DNA of 64,000 bases from Reyranella humidisoli. GTDB lineage: Bacteria > Pseudomonadota > Alphaproteobacteria > Reyranellales > Reyranellaceae. Below the pieces are notes generated by a model, which saw only the letters and a list, made by a program, of their open reading frames with translations, did no database searches and had not been told where the DNA came from. The stretch's first letter is position 1, and each line of letters opens with the position of its first letter. The translations under genes and the position numbers were made by a program. Location: contig NZ_JAHOPB010000001.1 in assembly GCF_019039055.1 (NCBI RefSeq), positions 868,001-932,000 of the forward strand, in the 5' to 3' direction. Below, one piece after another: positions 28,489-40,719 of this stretch.

Positions 28489-28535
28489 GGGAACGCCCGA
28501 ACGGGGTTCCCGGCCACTCGCTCCACGGAGGAGGG
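28489..28535 (+). promoter_or_regulatory. ROSE-like RNA thermometer in the hsp20 leader
   Basis: Two hairpins precede the ATG at 28540. The first pairs GGGAAC and CCC (28489-28498) with GGG and GTTCCC (28503-28511). The second folds TCGCT (28518-28522) onto AGGA (28529-28532) inside the Shine-Dalgarno sequence, leaving G28520 bulged, with C28523-G28528 closing a CACG loop. U(U/C)GCU opposite the ribosome site with a bulged G is the hallmark of ROSE elements, which melt on heat shock. A CTTGAA at 28452-28457 could be a sigma-32 -35 box; the -10 is unclear. Confidence 0.55.
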
Positions 28536-28539
28536 TTAC

Positions 28540-29001
28540 ATGAGTCGCGTAACGATGTTCAATTCGCCCTTGTTACTGGGCTTCGACCAGCTCGAGCGGA
28601 CGCTCGACCGGCTGGCCAAGAACGCCGAGGGCTATCCCCCCTACAATATCGAGCGGATCGGCGAGAACGGACTGCGAATCACGCTTGCGGTTGCCGGCTT
28701 CACCAGCGACGGCCTGACGATCGAACTGGTCGAGAATCAGCTCACGGTGCGCGGCAAGCAGACTGACGACAGCGACCGGATTTATCTCCATCGCGGCATA
28801 GCGGCCCGCCAGTTCCAGAAGGCGTTCATGCTCGCCGACGGGATCGAGGTGGTCGGTGCCCGGCTCGACAACGGCCTTTTGTCGATCGACCTGGTCCGGC
28901 CCGTCGTGGAGCCCCGAATTCGAACCATTCGCATCGATGCTGGCCAGGCGGCCGGTGCTGCGGATCAGACGATCGATATTACCGCGCGTCGCAGCCGTTG
29001 A
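28540..29001 (+). CDS. Small heat-shock protein, Hsp20/IbpA family
   Basis: A 153-residue alpha-crystallin-domain chaperone. PPYNIERIGENGLRITLAVAGF opens the domain at about residue 33, LTVRGKQ is in the middle, and GIAARQFQKAFMLADGIEV with NGLLSIDLVRP closes it. It lacks the usual IxI tail, as do several class A rhizobial IbpA-like proteins, ending instead in RRSR. It holds unfolding proteins for refolding by ATP-dependent chaperones. The ATG at 28540 follows GGAGGAGGG; an upstream in-frame start at 28420 would run through the thermometer and is rejected. A DUF1150 gene follows. Confidence 0.92.
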   Translation: MSRVTMFNSPLLLGFDQLERTLDRLAKNAEGYPPYNIERIGENGLRITLAVAGFTSDGLTIELVENQLTVRGKQTDDSDRIYLHRGIAARQFQKAFMLADGIEVVGARLDNGLLSIDLVRPVVEPRIRTIRIDAGQAAGAADQTIDITARRSR

Positions 29002-29035
29002 GGCGGAGCGCGTTGATGCTGCCAAGGAGGTAGCC

Positions 29036-29257
29036 ATGGAAAACAATGTTCTGAGCTTCACGCCGCTCGCCGACGAGGCTTTCCTCAGCCTGGGCGCGGA
29101 GCAGATCGCCTACGTGAAGGCCATCAACCTGCCCGACGGCGCCCATGCGGTCGGCATTTTCTCGGCGGACGGCAAACCGATGGCGTCGGTGCCTTCAATC
29201 GAGATCGCGCAGGCGCTCATCCGCCAGCACGAGCTGGAGCCCGCGCTGGTCCACTGA
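29036..29257 (+). CDS. DUF1150 family protein
   Basis: A 73-residue acidic protein with IAYVKAINLPDGAHAVGIFSADG and a final helix, the DUF1150 pattern. These genes directly follow Hsp20 genes in many alphaproteobacteria, so a role in the heat-shock response is likely, but no activity is known. AAGGAGG lies six bases before the ATG. Cotranscribed with hsp20 (34-base gap). Confidence 0.9.
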   Translation: MENNVLSFTPLADEAFLSLGAEQIAYVKAINLPDGAHAVGIFSADGKPMASVPSIEIAQALIRQHELEPALVH

Positions 29258-29279
29258 GGAAAAGTCGGCGGAAAGCGGT

Positions 29280-29750
29280 TCAGGCCGCGCTTTGGGTCTG
29301 GACCGTCTCGATGAGCAGCGCATACAGCGCCTCGGCATTCTCGGTCGCGCGCAGCTTCTCGACGAGGCTGCGATCACGCAGCAGACGTGAAACGCGGGCC
29401 AGCGCCTTCAAATGGTCGGCGCCGGCACCTTCCGGCGTGACCAGCAGGAACACGATGTCCACGGGCCGCTCGTCGATCGCATCGAAGTCGACGGGATGCG
29501 CCAGGCGGGCAAACAGGCCGAGCGGCCGGGTCATGGTCGAGAGCCGCCCATGCGGGATCGCGATGCCGCCACCGATACCGGTCGACCCGAGGCGTTCGCG
29601 CTCGAGCAGACGGTCGAACAGCCTGCGCTCGTCGATCTGGAAGAGACCGGCCGCGCGGCTGGCGATCTCGGCCAGCAGCGCCTTCTTGCCGGTCGCCTTG
29701 GCGCTGGCCAGAACGGCATCCGGGCCGGTCAGCAAATCGGCGATTTCCAC
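29280..29750 (-). CDS. ptsN: PTS IIA-like nitrogen-regulatory protein PtsN (EIIA-Ntr)
   Basis: A 156-residue IIA domain of the mannitol/fructose type. H67 in GIAIPHGRL is the phosphorylated histidine. In the PTS-Ntr relay (PtsP-NPr-PtsN) the phosphorylation state adjusts potassium uptake, sensor kinases and stringent-response proteins to nitrogen and carbon supply. It lies downstream of rpoN on the same strand, 129 bases away. In most alphaproteobacteria hpf lies between the two; here it does not. Confidence 0.92.
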   Translation of the reverse strand: MEIADLLTGPDAVLASAKATGKKALLAEIASRAAGLFQIDERRLFDRLLERERLGSTGIGGGIAIPHGRLSTMTRPLGLFARLAHPVDFDAIDERPVDIVFLLVTPEGAGADHLKALARVSRLLRDRSLVEKLRATENAEALYALLIETVQTQSAA

Positions 29751-29879
29751 AATGTCACCAATGGGTTAGCAAGCGCGAACTTGAATCCGCCCTGCGAGGG
29801 GTGCGCCCCTATAAGCGCCTCCCCCGACCGGGTCAAGCCATCGCTCGGCAGCACGGGTGAGCCCGCCGCGCGTGGCGTG

Positions 29880-31415
29880 TCAGTCGGCCGGACCGGTCAT
29901 CGCCTCGATGGCGACGGCGGCGGACGAGAGGCCCGGCATCGGGCGGTTCATCCCGAGGCGGCCCAGTCGGCGGCGCTCAGCCGACGAGGGGATGCGCATG
30001 GCTTCGCGATACTTGGCGACCGTGCGTCGCGCGATCTCGACGCCCTCGCCCTTCAGCAGATCGACGATGCGATCGTCGCTGAGCGGCTGGTGCGCATTCT
30101 CGCCGCCAACCAGGTGACGGATGCGCGAGCGCACCGACTCAGAGGAGACGACCACGCCCGGCGTGCGCGCCGGCAGGGACGAGGTGAAGAAATATTTCAG
30201 CTCGAAGATGCCCCGCGGCGTGTTGATGTACTTGTTCGAGGTGACGCGGCTCACCGTGCTCTCGTGCAGCTCGGTGGCGATGGCGATGTCGCGCAGCACC
30301 AGCGGCTTCAGCGCGCTGACGCCGTGGCGGAAGAAGCCGTCCTGCTGGCGCACGATCTCGCGCGCAACCTTGAGGATCGTGGTGGCGCGCTGCTCCAGTG
30401 TCTTCACCAGCCAGTTGGCCGACTGGAAACGCTCGGCGACGAAATCGCGATCGGGCTTGGCGCGCGCGCCCTTCATGAGCGTGGCGTGATAGTTGCGGTC
30501 GACCAGGACCTTGGGCAGCGCATCGGTGTTGAGTTCGATGTGCCAACCGTCCTCGCCGGTCTCGGGATCCTTGGCCGGCGTCAGATAGAGGTCGGGCTGC
30601 ACGGGCTGGATCGGTTCGAAATCGAAGGCCTGGCCGGGGCGCGGATCGAGCGTGCGCAGCTCGGAGAGCATGTCGCGCAGGTCCTCGTCGTCGACGCCGC
30701 AGCGGCGGCGGAGCTGGCCGAGTTCGCCGGCAGCGACGAGTTCCAGATTGTCGAGCAGGGCCTTCATCGCCGGATCGAGCCGGTTGCGCTCGGCGAGCTG
30801 GGCGCCCAGGCATTCGGCGACGGTGCGCGAGAACAGACCGGCCGGCTCCATCTGGCGCAGGCGCGCCCAGATCTTCTCGACCAGCGCGATATCGGTCGCG
30901 ACGGCTTCGGCCACCGCCGCCGCCTCGAGACGGCAGTAGCCGGCCTCGTCGAGCCCTTCGGCGATCTTCAGGGCGATGCGGCGTTCGGCCGGGTCCTCGA
31001 ACATGAGTTCGAGCTGCTCCAGTACATGGACGGCCATCGACCGCGGACGCTCGGCCACGAAATCGAGGGCGTCGGGCGCATCCTCGCGCTGGCCGACGCG
31101 GCTGGCCGATGCATCGCCGCCGCGATCGGCGTGTTCGCGGGTCCAGCGATCGTCGGCGTCCGCGAGGGCCGGCGCCGCGGCCTGCAGGGCTTCGGCGGTG
31201 TCGCGGGGCGCTTCGACGGGAGGCGCCTCGTATTCGGCGGCGGCGCCATCGTCCGCGGCGCCCTCGGACAGCAATGGGTTCTTTTCCAGCTCCTGCTGGA
31301 TGAAAGCCGCAAGCTCCAGATGCGAAAACTGCAGCAGCTTGATGGCCTGCTGGAGCTGGGGCGTCATCGCCAGGGTCTGGCGCGACGCAAGAATGAGACT
31401 CGGACCGATACGCAT
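29880..31415 (-). CDS. rpoN: RNA polymerase sigma-54 factor
   Basis: A 511-residue sigma-54. Region I, which contacts the activator and holds the polymerase silent, starts RQTLAMTPQLQQAIKLLQFSHLEL; an acidic region II (about 55-120) follows; region III has the core-binding and HTH parts; ARRTVAKYRE at about 462-471 is the RpoN box that reads the -24 element. A 40-residue tail follows the box, longer than usual. It directs nitrogen-related and other genes through enhancer-binding activators. A -24/-12 promoter match lies about 50 bases upstream, suggesting self-regulation. The ribosome site is GGGGTGA. Confidence 0.94.
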   Translation of the reverse strand: MRIGPSLILASRQTLAMTPQLQQAIKLLQFSHLELAAFIQQELEKNPLLSEGAADDGAAAEYEAPPVEAPRDTAEALQAAAPALADADDRWTREHADRGGDASASRVGQREDAPDALDFVAERPRSMAVHVLEQLELMFEDPAERRIALKIAEGLDEAGYCRLEAAAVAEAVATDIALVEKIWARLRQMEPAGLFSRTVAECLGAQLAERNRLDPAMKALLDNLELVAAGELGQLRRRCGVDDEDLRDMLSELRTLDPRPGQAFDFEPIQPVQPDLYLTPAKDPETGEDGWHIELNTDALPKVLVDRNYHATLMKGARAKPDRDFVAERFQSANWLVKTLEQRATTILKVAREIVRQQDGFFRHGVSALKPLVLRDIAIATELHESTVSRVTSNKYINTPRGIFELKYFFTSSLPARTPGVVVSSESVRSRIRHLVGGENAHQPLSDDRIVDLLKGEGVEIARRTVAKYREAMRIPSSAERRRLGRLGMNRPMPGLSSAAVAIEAMTGPAD

Positions 31416-31461
31416 GTCACCCCGCCCCGAAGGTCGTTGGACCTCCCCGATGGGCAGTCTT

Positions 31462-31478
31462 ATGCAAAAACCATGCCA
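31462..31478 (-). promoter_or_regulatory. Sigma-54 (-24/-12) promoter match upstream of rpoN
   Basis: On the minus strand TGGCATGGTTTTTGCAT fits the TGGCACN5TTGCA consensus with one change (T for the second C of the -24 element). GG at 31477-31476 and GC at 31465-31464 are exactly 10 bases apart, as sigma-54 needs. Expected transcription start is near 31452, giving a leader of about 37 bases before the rpoN ATG. Confidence 0.6.
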
Positions 31479-31492
31479 ATGTCAGCATGGTT
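31466..31492 (-). terminator. Hairpin with T-run after the RNase D-like gene
   Basis: On the minus strand AACCATGC pairs with GCATGGTT (8 bp, 8-base loop) and is followed by TTT. It could end transcription of the upstream exonuclease gene. It overlaps the sigma-54 promoter match, so the dyad may equally be an operator or chance. Confidence 0.35.
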
Positions 31493-31499
31493 CATCTTA

Positions 31500-32123
31500 T
31501 CAGTGAGCGAAAATATCCGTTTCGGGCCAGCCGGCGACGTCCAGGCGCGCGCGGGTGGGCAAGAACCGGAAGGCGGCGTCCGCCAGTTCGCGACGGCCCT
31601 CGCGCTCGAGAAGCGCGTCCAGTCGGGCTTTCAGCGCGTGCAAATGCAGCACGTCGGAAGCGGCATAGGCAAGCTGCTCGTCGGTCAGGCTGTCGGCACC
31701 CCAGTCGGAGGTCTGCTGCTGCTTGGACAGGTCGACGCCCAGCAGCTCGCGACACAGGTCCTTGAGGCCGAAACGATCGGTGAAGGTGCGCACCAGCTTG
31801 GCCGCGATCTTGGTGCAGTAGACCGGCTCGCAGCGCACGCCCAGCGAATGCTCCAGAACGGCAATGTCGAAACGGCCGAAATGAAAGAGTTTCAGCACCT
31901 TAGGATCGGCGATCAGGGCGGCCAGCCGCGGCGCCTTGGCCGCGCCTTTGGGCGCCCCACGCGGGATCTGGACCAGATGGGCGTTGCCGTCGCCGCCCGA
32001 GAGCTGGACCAGGCAGAGCCGGTCGCGATGGGGGTTGAGACCCATGGTCTCGGTATCGATGGCCACGACGGACCCAAACGAAACGTCCGCGGGAAGATCG
32101 CCGCGGTGAAGGCTGATCGCCAT
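31500..32123 (-). CDS. RNase D-like 3'-5' exonuclease
   Basis: A 207-residue DEDDy exonuclease consisting of only the catalytic domain, without the HRDC domains of full-length RNase D. Catalytic acids are D23 and E25 in AIDTETMGL (Exo I), D86 in HFGRFD (Exo II) and Y153/D157 in YAASD (Exo III). Short forms of this kind are common in alphaproteobacteria and lie upstream of lptC. They trim RNA 3' ends such as tRNA precursors. It starts 26 bases after the tRNA-Leu gene and could be expressed from the same transcript. Confidence 0.9.
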   Translation of the reverse strand: MAISLHRGDLPADVSFGSVVAIDTETMGLNPHRDRLCLVQLSGGDGNAHLVQIPRGAPKGAAKAPRLAALIADPKVLKLFHFGRFDIAVLEHSLGVRCEPVYCTKIAAKLVRTFTDRFGLKDLCRELLGVDLSKQQQTSDWGADSLTDEQLAYAASDVLHLHALKARLDALLEREGRRELADAAFRFLPTRARLDVAGWPETDIFAH

Positions 32124-32148
32124 TAGGGGGTGCTCCGACTGACCTGCA

Positions 32149-32233
<85 letters not shown>

Positions 32234-32366
32234 ACGGCATGCGGTCTAGTGCGGGCGCTGAGTTAGGGCTGTGCCGCCCGGATGTCAACCGCGCTGCGCT
32301 CCCCAAGGTCACGCCAGGGCGCTACACCCCTTGCGCCGTCGTGGCTTTGGGCTATAGGCAGCTTCC

Positions 32367-33320
32367 ATGAACATCAAGCAGGTCACGGTCTTTGGTGGCA
32401 GCGGCTTCGTCGGCCGCGCCATCGTACGAGCGCTCGCGCAGCAGGGCTATCAGGTCCGCGTGGCCTGCCGGCGCATCGAACTGGCGGAACGCATCAAGAC
32501 GGCCGGCGATGTCGGCCAGATTACCATTATGCGAACCAATTTGCGCGTGCCCGCGTCCGTGGCGGCAGCCATCGCCGGCAGCCACGCCGTGGTCAATGCC
32601 TCGGGCATCGCCTTCCAGCGCGGCCGGCAGAATTACCGGAGCGTCCATGTCGACGGCGCCAGGGCGATCGCGGAAGCCGCGAAGGCCGCCGGGGTGCAGC
32701 GCCTCGTGCACATGTCGGGGATCGGCGCGGACCAGCGCAATTCGACCAACAAGTACATTCGCTCCAAGGTCGACGCCGAGGATGCGATCGTCGCGGGCTT
32801 CACCGACGCCACGATCCTGCGGCCCAGCGTGATCTTCGGGCCCGAGGACGCGATGTTCAACCGCATGGCCCAGATCGCGGCCAAGGCTCCATTCGTGCCC
32901 GTGGTTGGCAACGGATCGGCCAAGGTCCAGCCGGTCTATGTCGGCGATGTCGGCAGCGCCGTCGTGGCCGTGCTGGCGCGACCCGACACCGCCAAGACGG
33001 TTTTCGAGCTGGGCGGCCCGCACGTCTACACCTATCGCGAGATCGCGGCGCTGGTGCTGCGCGAGATCGATCGCAACAAGCGGATCGTCGGCGTGCCGGC
33101 CGGCCTGATGCGGGTGGCCGGCTTCTTCGCGGAATTCCTGCCGGTGCCGCCGCTGACGCACGACCAGGTGGATCTGCTGATCACCGACAACGTCGCCCGC
33201 CCCGGCGCGCCCGGCCTTGCCGCCCTCGGCATCGAGCCGACCGCCGCCGAGGCCATCCTGCCGATGTACCTCGACCGCTATCGCGTCGGCGGTCGCTACA
33301 ACCTGCACGCCCCGGCCTAA
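32367..33320 (+). CDS. NDUFA9-like complex I NAD-dependent epimerase/dehydratase
   Basis: A 317-residue extended short-chain dehydrogenase. GGSGFVG at residues 10-16 binds NAD(P)H; VHVDGARAIAEAAKAAGVQRLVHMSGIGAD and TILRPSVIFGPED are typical of the alphaproteobacterial and mitochondrial 39-kDa (NDUFA9) group, which sits on complex I and holds a structural nucleotide. The usual Tyr-x3-Lys is seen as KYIRSK. It is divergent from the tRNA-Leu gene. Confidence 0.9.
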   Translation: MNIKQVTVFGGSGFVGRAIVRALAQQGYQVRVACRRIELAERIKTAGDVGQITIMRTNLRVPASVAAAIAGSHAVVNASGIAFQRGRQNYRSVHVDGARAIAEAAKAAGVQRLVHMSGIGADQRNSTNKYIRSKVDAEDAIVAGFTDATILRPSVIFGPEDAMFNRMAQIAAKAPFVPVVGNGSAKVQPVYVGDVGSAVVAVLARPDTAKTVFELGGPHVYTYREIAALVLREIDRNKRIVGVPAGLMRVAGFFAEFLPVPPLTHDQVDLLITDNVARPGAPGLAALGIEPTAAEAILPMYLDRYRVGGRYNLHAPA

Positions 33321-33467
33321 GCACCCCAAATCACGGCGTCACAAGCGGCCATTATGCTCGCCTGAATCATATAGTCCGAAATCGGTAATATATTTTGAGA
33401 AATAGATCCTCATCGGGGTGTTCAAAATAGTAATGGGACCGCCCTCGTTATAATTAGGTCAGTATAG

Positions 33468-33496
33468 TTGACTATCGTCCATTGGCATGGTTAAAC
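33468..33496 (+). promoter_or_regulatory. Possible sigma-70 promoter of gltD in an AT-rich leader
   Basis: TTGACT (33468-33473) and TTAAAC (33491-33496) are 17 bases apart. The whole 33321-33576 gap is AT-rich in a GC-rich window and holds no gene. The spacer contains a 13-base match, CATTGGCATGGTT (33480-33492), to the rpoN upstream region. No -24/-12 spacing is present here. Confidence 0.4.
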
Positions 33497-33576
33497 ACGC
33501 CAACAAAGCAGCAAAGGCGCGATCGGCGCGCTTCTTGCGTAATAAAATTTCACAAAATATTCCGAGGAGGCCGGGG

Positions 33577-35019
33577 ATGGCCGAGAGGATGCTGAAGTTC
33601 GTCGGAACGCCGCAAGCCATGCCCGACAAGCGGCCGGCAGCCGAGCGCCGTCGCGACTTCGACGAGATCTATCAGAGCTATGCCCAGCAGAAGGCCGGCG
33701 AACAGGCGTCCCGCTGCTCGCAGTGCGGCGTGCCCTTCTGTCAGATCCATTGCCCGCTGCACAACAACATCCCGGACTGGCTGAAGCTGACGGCCGAGGG
33801 CCGGCTCGACGAGGCCTATGAACTCTCCTCGGCGACCAACAACTTCCCGGAGATCTGCGGCCGCATCTGCCCCCAGGACCGGCTGTGCGAGGGCAACTGC
33901 GTCATCGAGAAGGGCTTCGAAGCGGTCACCATCGGTTCGGTCGAGAAGTACATCACCGACACCGCATGGGAGCGCGGCTGGGTGAAGCCGATCCAGCCGC
34001 GGCGCGAGCGGCCCGAAAGCGTCGGCATCGTCGGCGCCGGTCCCGCCGGTCTGGCGGCCGCCGAGCAGCTTCGACGCAAGGGCTACCAGGTCGCGATCTA
34101 CGATCGCTACGATCGGGTCGGCGGCCTGCTGATCTACGGCATCCCGAACTTCAAGCTCGAGAAGGAGATCGTGCAGCGCCGCGAGACGCTGTTGCGCGAC
34201 TCCAAGGTGACCTTCCATCTGAACTGCGAAGTCGGCCGCGACGTCACGCTGGAGGAATTGCGCGCACGCCACGGCGCGGTCCTGATCGCAACGGGCGTCT
34301 ACAAGGCGCGCGACATCGCGGCTCCCGGCGTCGGCCTCGCGGGCATCGCGCCGGCGCTCGACTATCTCACGGCTTCGAACCGCCAGGGTCTGGGCGACAC
34401 CGTGCCTGCGTTCGAGTCGGGCGTGCTGAACGCGGCGGGCAAGAACGTCGTGGTGATCGGCGGCGGCGACACGGCGATGGATTGCGTGCGCACGGCGGTG
34501 CGCCAGGGCGCCAAGTCTGTGAAGTGCCTCTATCGCCGTGACCGCGCCAACATGCCGGGCTCGCAGCGCGAGGTGAAGCACGCCGAGGAGGAAGGCGTCG
34601 AGTTCGTGTGGCTGGCCGCACCGCAGGCCTTCCTCGGCAACGAAAAGGTGAGCCACGTCCGCACCGTGCGCATCCATCTCGGCATGCCCGACGCCTCGGG
34701 CCGCCAGACACCGCAGGAGATTCCCAACAGCCATATCAACATCGAGGCCGATCTCGTGCTGATGGCGCTGGGCTTCGATCCCGAGGACCTGCCGGCCGCG
34801 ATGAACGCGCCGGACCTCGGCGTAACCGGCTGGAACACGCTCAAGATCGACTGGAAGAGCATGATGACGAGCCTCGACGGCGTGTTCGCCGCCGGCGACA
34901 TCGTGCGCGGCGCGTCCCTCGTCGTGTGGGCGGTGCGCGACGGGCGCGATGCCGCGGAGCGCATCCACACCCATCTGACCACCAAGGCGCTGGCCGCCCA
35001 GCGCATCGCGGCCGAGTGA
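33577..35019 (+). CDS. gltD: Glutamate synthase [NADPH], small subunit
   Basis: A 480-residue flavoprotein that passes electrons from NADPH through FAD and Fe-S clusters to GltB for glutamate formation from glutamine and 2-oxoglutarate. Cysteines C47, C50, C55, C59 and C94, C98, C104, C108 form the N-terminal [4Fe-4S] motifs; GAGPAG at 153-158 binds FAD and GGGDTAMDC at 294-302 is the NADPH domain motif. The ATG at 33577 follows GAGGAGG by six bases; a longer frame from 33487 runs through the AT-rich leader and is rejected. It comes before, not after, gltB, and two small genes separate them. Confidence 0.94.
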   Translation: MAERMLKFVGTPQAMPDKRPAAERRRDFDEIYQSYAQQKAGEQASRCSQCGVPFCQIHCPLHNNIPDWLKLTAEGRLDEAYELSSATNNFPEICGRICPQDRLCEGNCVIEKGFEAVTIGSVEKYITDTAWERGWVKPIQPRRERPESVGIVGAGPAGLAAAEQLRRKGYQVAIYDRYDRVGGLLIYGIPNFKLEKEIVQRRETLLRDSKVTFHLNCEVGRDVTLEELRARHGAVLIATGVYKARDIAAPGVGLAGIAPALDYLTASNRQGLGDTVPAFESGVLNAAGKNVVVIGGGDTAMDCVRTAVRQGAKSVKCLYRRDRANMPGSQREVKHAEEEGVEFVWLAAPQAFLGNEKVSHVRTVRIHLGMPDASGRQTPQEIPNSHINIEADLVLMALGFDPEDLPAAMNAPDLGVTGWNTLKIDWKSMMTSLDGVFAAGDIVRGASLVVWAVRDGRDAAERIHTHLTTKALAAQRIAAE

Positions 35020-35026
35020 GGATCCG

Positions 35027-35638
35027 ATGCTCAAGGTTTACGACTTCACCGGATCGGGCAACGGCTACAAGGTCTGGCTGCTGCTGTCGCAGCTCGGCGT
35101 GCCATTCGAGCGCATCGAGCGCGACATCCTGAAGGGCGAGACGCGCACCCAGGAGTTCCTGAAGAAGAACCCGAACGGCCGCATCCCGACCCTCGAACTC
35201 GCGGACGGTACCTTCCTCTTCGAGTCGGGCGCGATCGTCTGGTATCTCGCCGAGGGCACTGAATTCGCGCCGAAGGACCGGCTGGCGCGCGCGCAGACGC
35301 TGCAGTGGATGTTCTTCGAGCAGTACAGCCACGAACCCTATATCGCCGTCGCGCGCTTCTGGAAGCACTTCCTCGACAGGCTCACGCCGCAGCAGGAAGC
35401 CAACCTGCCCGACATCATGAAGAAGGGCTATGCCGCGCTCGACGTGATGGAGAAGCATCTCGCGACGCGGCAGTTCTTCGTCGACGACCGCTACGGCCTC
35501 GCCGACATCGCGCTCTATGCCTACACACATGTCGCCGACGAGGGTGGGTTCGACCTGTCGGATTACCCGAACCTCACGGCCTGGCTCGCGCGCGTGAAGG
35601 CGCAGCCCGGCCATGTCGCGATCGACCACAAGTTCTAA
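35027..35638 (+). CDS. Glutathione S-transferase family protein
   Basis: A 203-residue two-domain GST. The thioredoxin-like half (1-80) has SGNGYKVWLLLSQLGVPFERIE, NPNGRIPTLEL with the cis-Pro, and LFESGAIVWYLAE with the Glu-Ser glutathione site; the helical half follows. Ser11 or Ser/Tyr nearby would be the catalytic residue. Substrate unknown. It starts seven bases after gltD, so it is cotranscribed with the glutamate synthase subunit, which is unusual. Confidence 0.9.
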   Translation: MLKVYDFTGSGNGYKVWLLLSQLGVPFERIERDILKGETRTQEFLKKNPNGRIPTLELADGTFLFESGAIVWYLAEGTEFAPKDRLARAQTLQWMFFEQYSHEPYIAVARFWKHFLDRLTPQQEANLPDIMKKGYAALDVMEKHLATRQFFVDDRYGLADIALYAYTHVADEGGFDLSDYPNLTAWLARVKAQPGHVAIDHKF

Positions 35639-35656
35639 CCAAGGGAGAAGAAGAAG

Positions 35657-35842
35657 ATGCCGATGATCAACGTCCAGATGTTCGAGGGCCGCACCATCGA
35701 GCAGCGCCGTGCGCTGGCGAAAGAGCTGACCGAAGGCACCTGCCGCGCGCTGGGCTGCACGCCGGACGCCGTGCAGATCGTCCTGACCGACATCAAGAAA
35801 GAGAACTGGGCCGAGGCCGGCAAGCTGTTCTCAGACACGTAG
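35657..35842 (+). CDS. 4-oxalocrotonate tautomerase-family protein
   Basis: A 61-residue tautomerase subunit. The second residue is proline (MPMINVQMFEGR), which becomes the N-terminal catalytic base after Met removal; RTIEQRRALAKELT and the IVLTDIKKENWAEAG end match the family. Such proteins form hexamers and isomerise 2-hydroxymuconate-type acids. AAGGGAGAAGAAG precedes the ATG. It sits between the GST gene and gltB. Confidence 0.9.
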   Translation: MPMINVQMFEGRTIEQRRALAKELTEGTCRALGCTPDAVQIVLTDIKKENWAEAGKLFSDT

Positions 35843-35847
35843 CAACA

Positions 35848-35952
35848 TGACCCCTCCGCCCGCGTAAGACGCGGGCACCTCCCCCGCTGACGGGGGAGGA
35901 AAGCTTCCTCCCCATTCAAATGGGGAGGTGGCGCGAAGCGCCGGAGGGGTCA
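35848..35952. repeat. Palindromic intergenic repeat, family B
   Basis: Begins TGACCCCTCCGCC and ends GGAGGGGTCA as an outer inverted repeat; inside are CCTCCCCCGCTGACGGGGGAGG and CCTCCCCATTCAAATGGGGAGG palindromes and a GGCGCGAAGCGCC hairpin. Close copies lie at 40535-40639 and 43864-43980, so gltB is flanked by two copies. Confidence 0.88.
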
Positions 35953-35974
35953 GGAGCCAAAGGAAGATCGTCCC

Positions 35975-40519
<4,545 letters not shown>

Positions 40520-40534
40520 GCTCGACGAAGGATT

Positions 40535-40639
40535 TGACCTCTCCGCCCCTGCGGGGCACCTCCCCATCTGAATGGGGAGGAACGAAGAACCTTTGCCTCC
40601 CCATTCAAATGGGGAGGTGGCCGAAGGCCGGAGGGGTCA
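40535..40639. repeat. Palindromic intergenic repeat, family B
   Basis: The outer ends TGACCTCTCCGCC and CCGGAGGGGTCA form an inverted repeat; CCTCCCCATCTGAATGGGGAGG and CCTCCCCATTCAAATGGGGAGG palindromes lie inside, the latter identical to the copy before gltB. It may also act as a transcription end for gltB. Confidence 0.88.
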
Positions 40640-40719
40640 AAGGGACGAACGCAGTATCAGCCGACGCGCCGGGCAATGAATAGTTGCGCGCCAAGCGCGC
40701 ACCACAGGAGGAAACGTCC

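Noticed and set aside
29751-29879. A short hpf gene between rpoN and ptsN
   Set aside because: The 129-base gap has no open frame of suitable length or similarity on either strand.
33468-33496. Sigma-54 promoter for gltD
   Set aside because: TTGGCATGG is present but no GC lies 10 bases after the GG; the spacing rule fails, so only the shared motif is reported.
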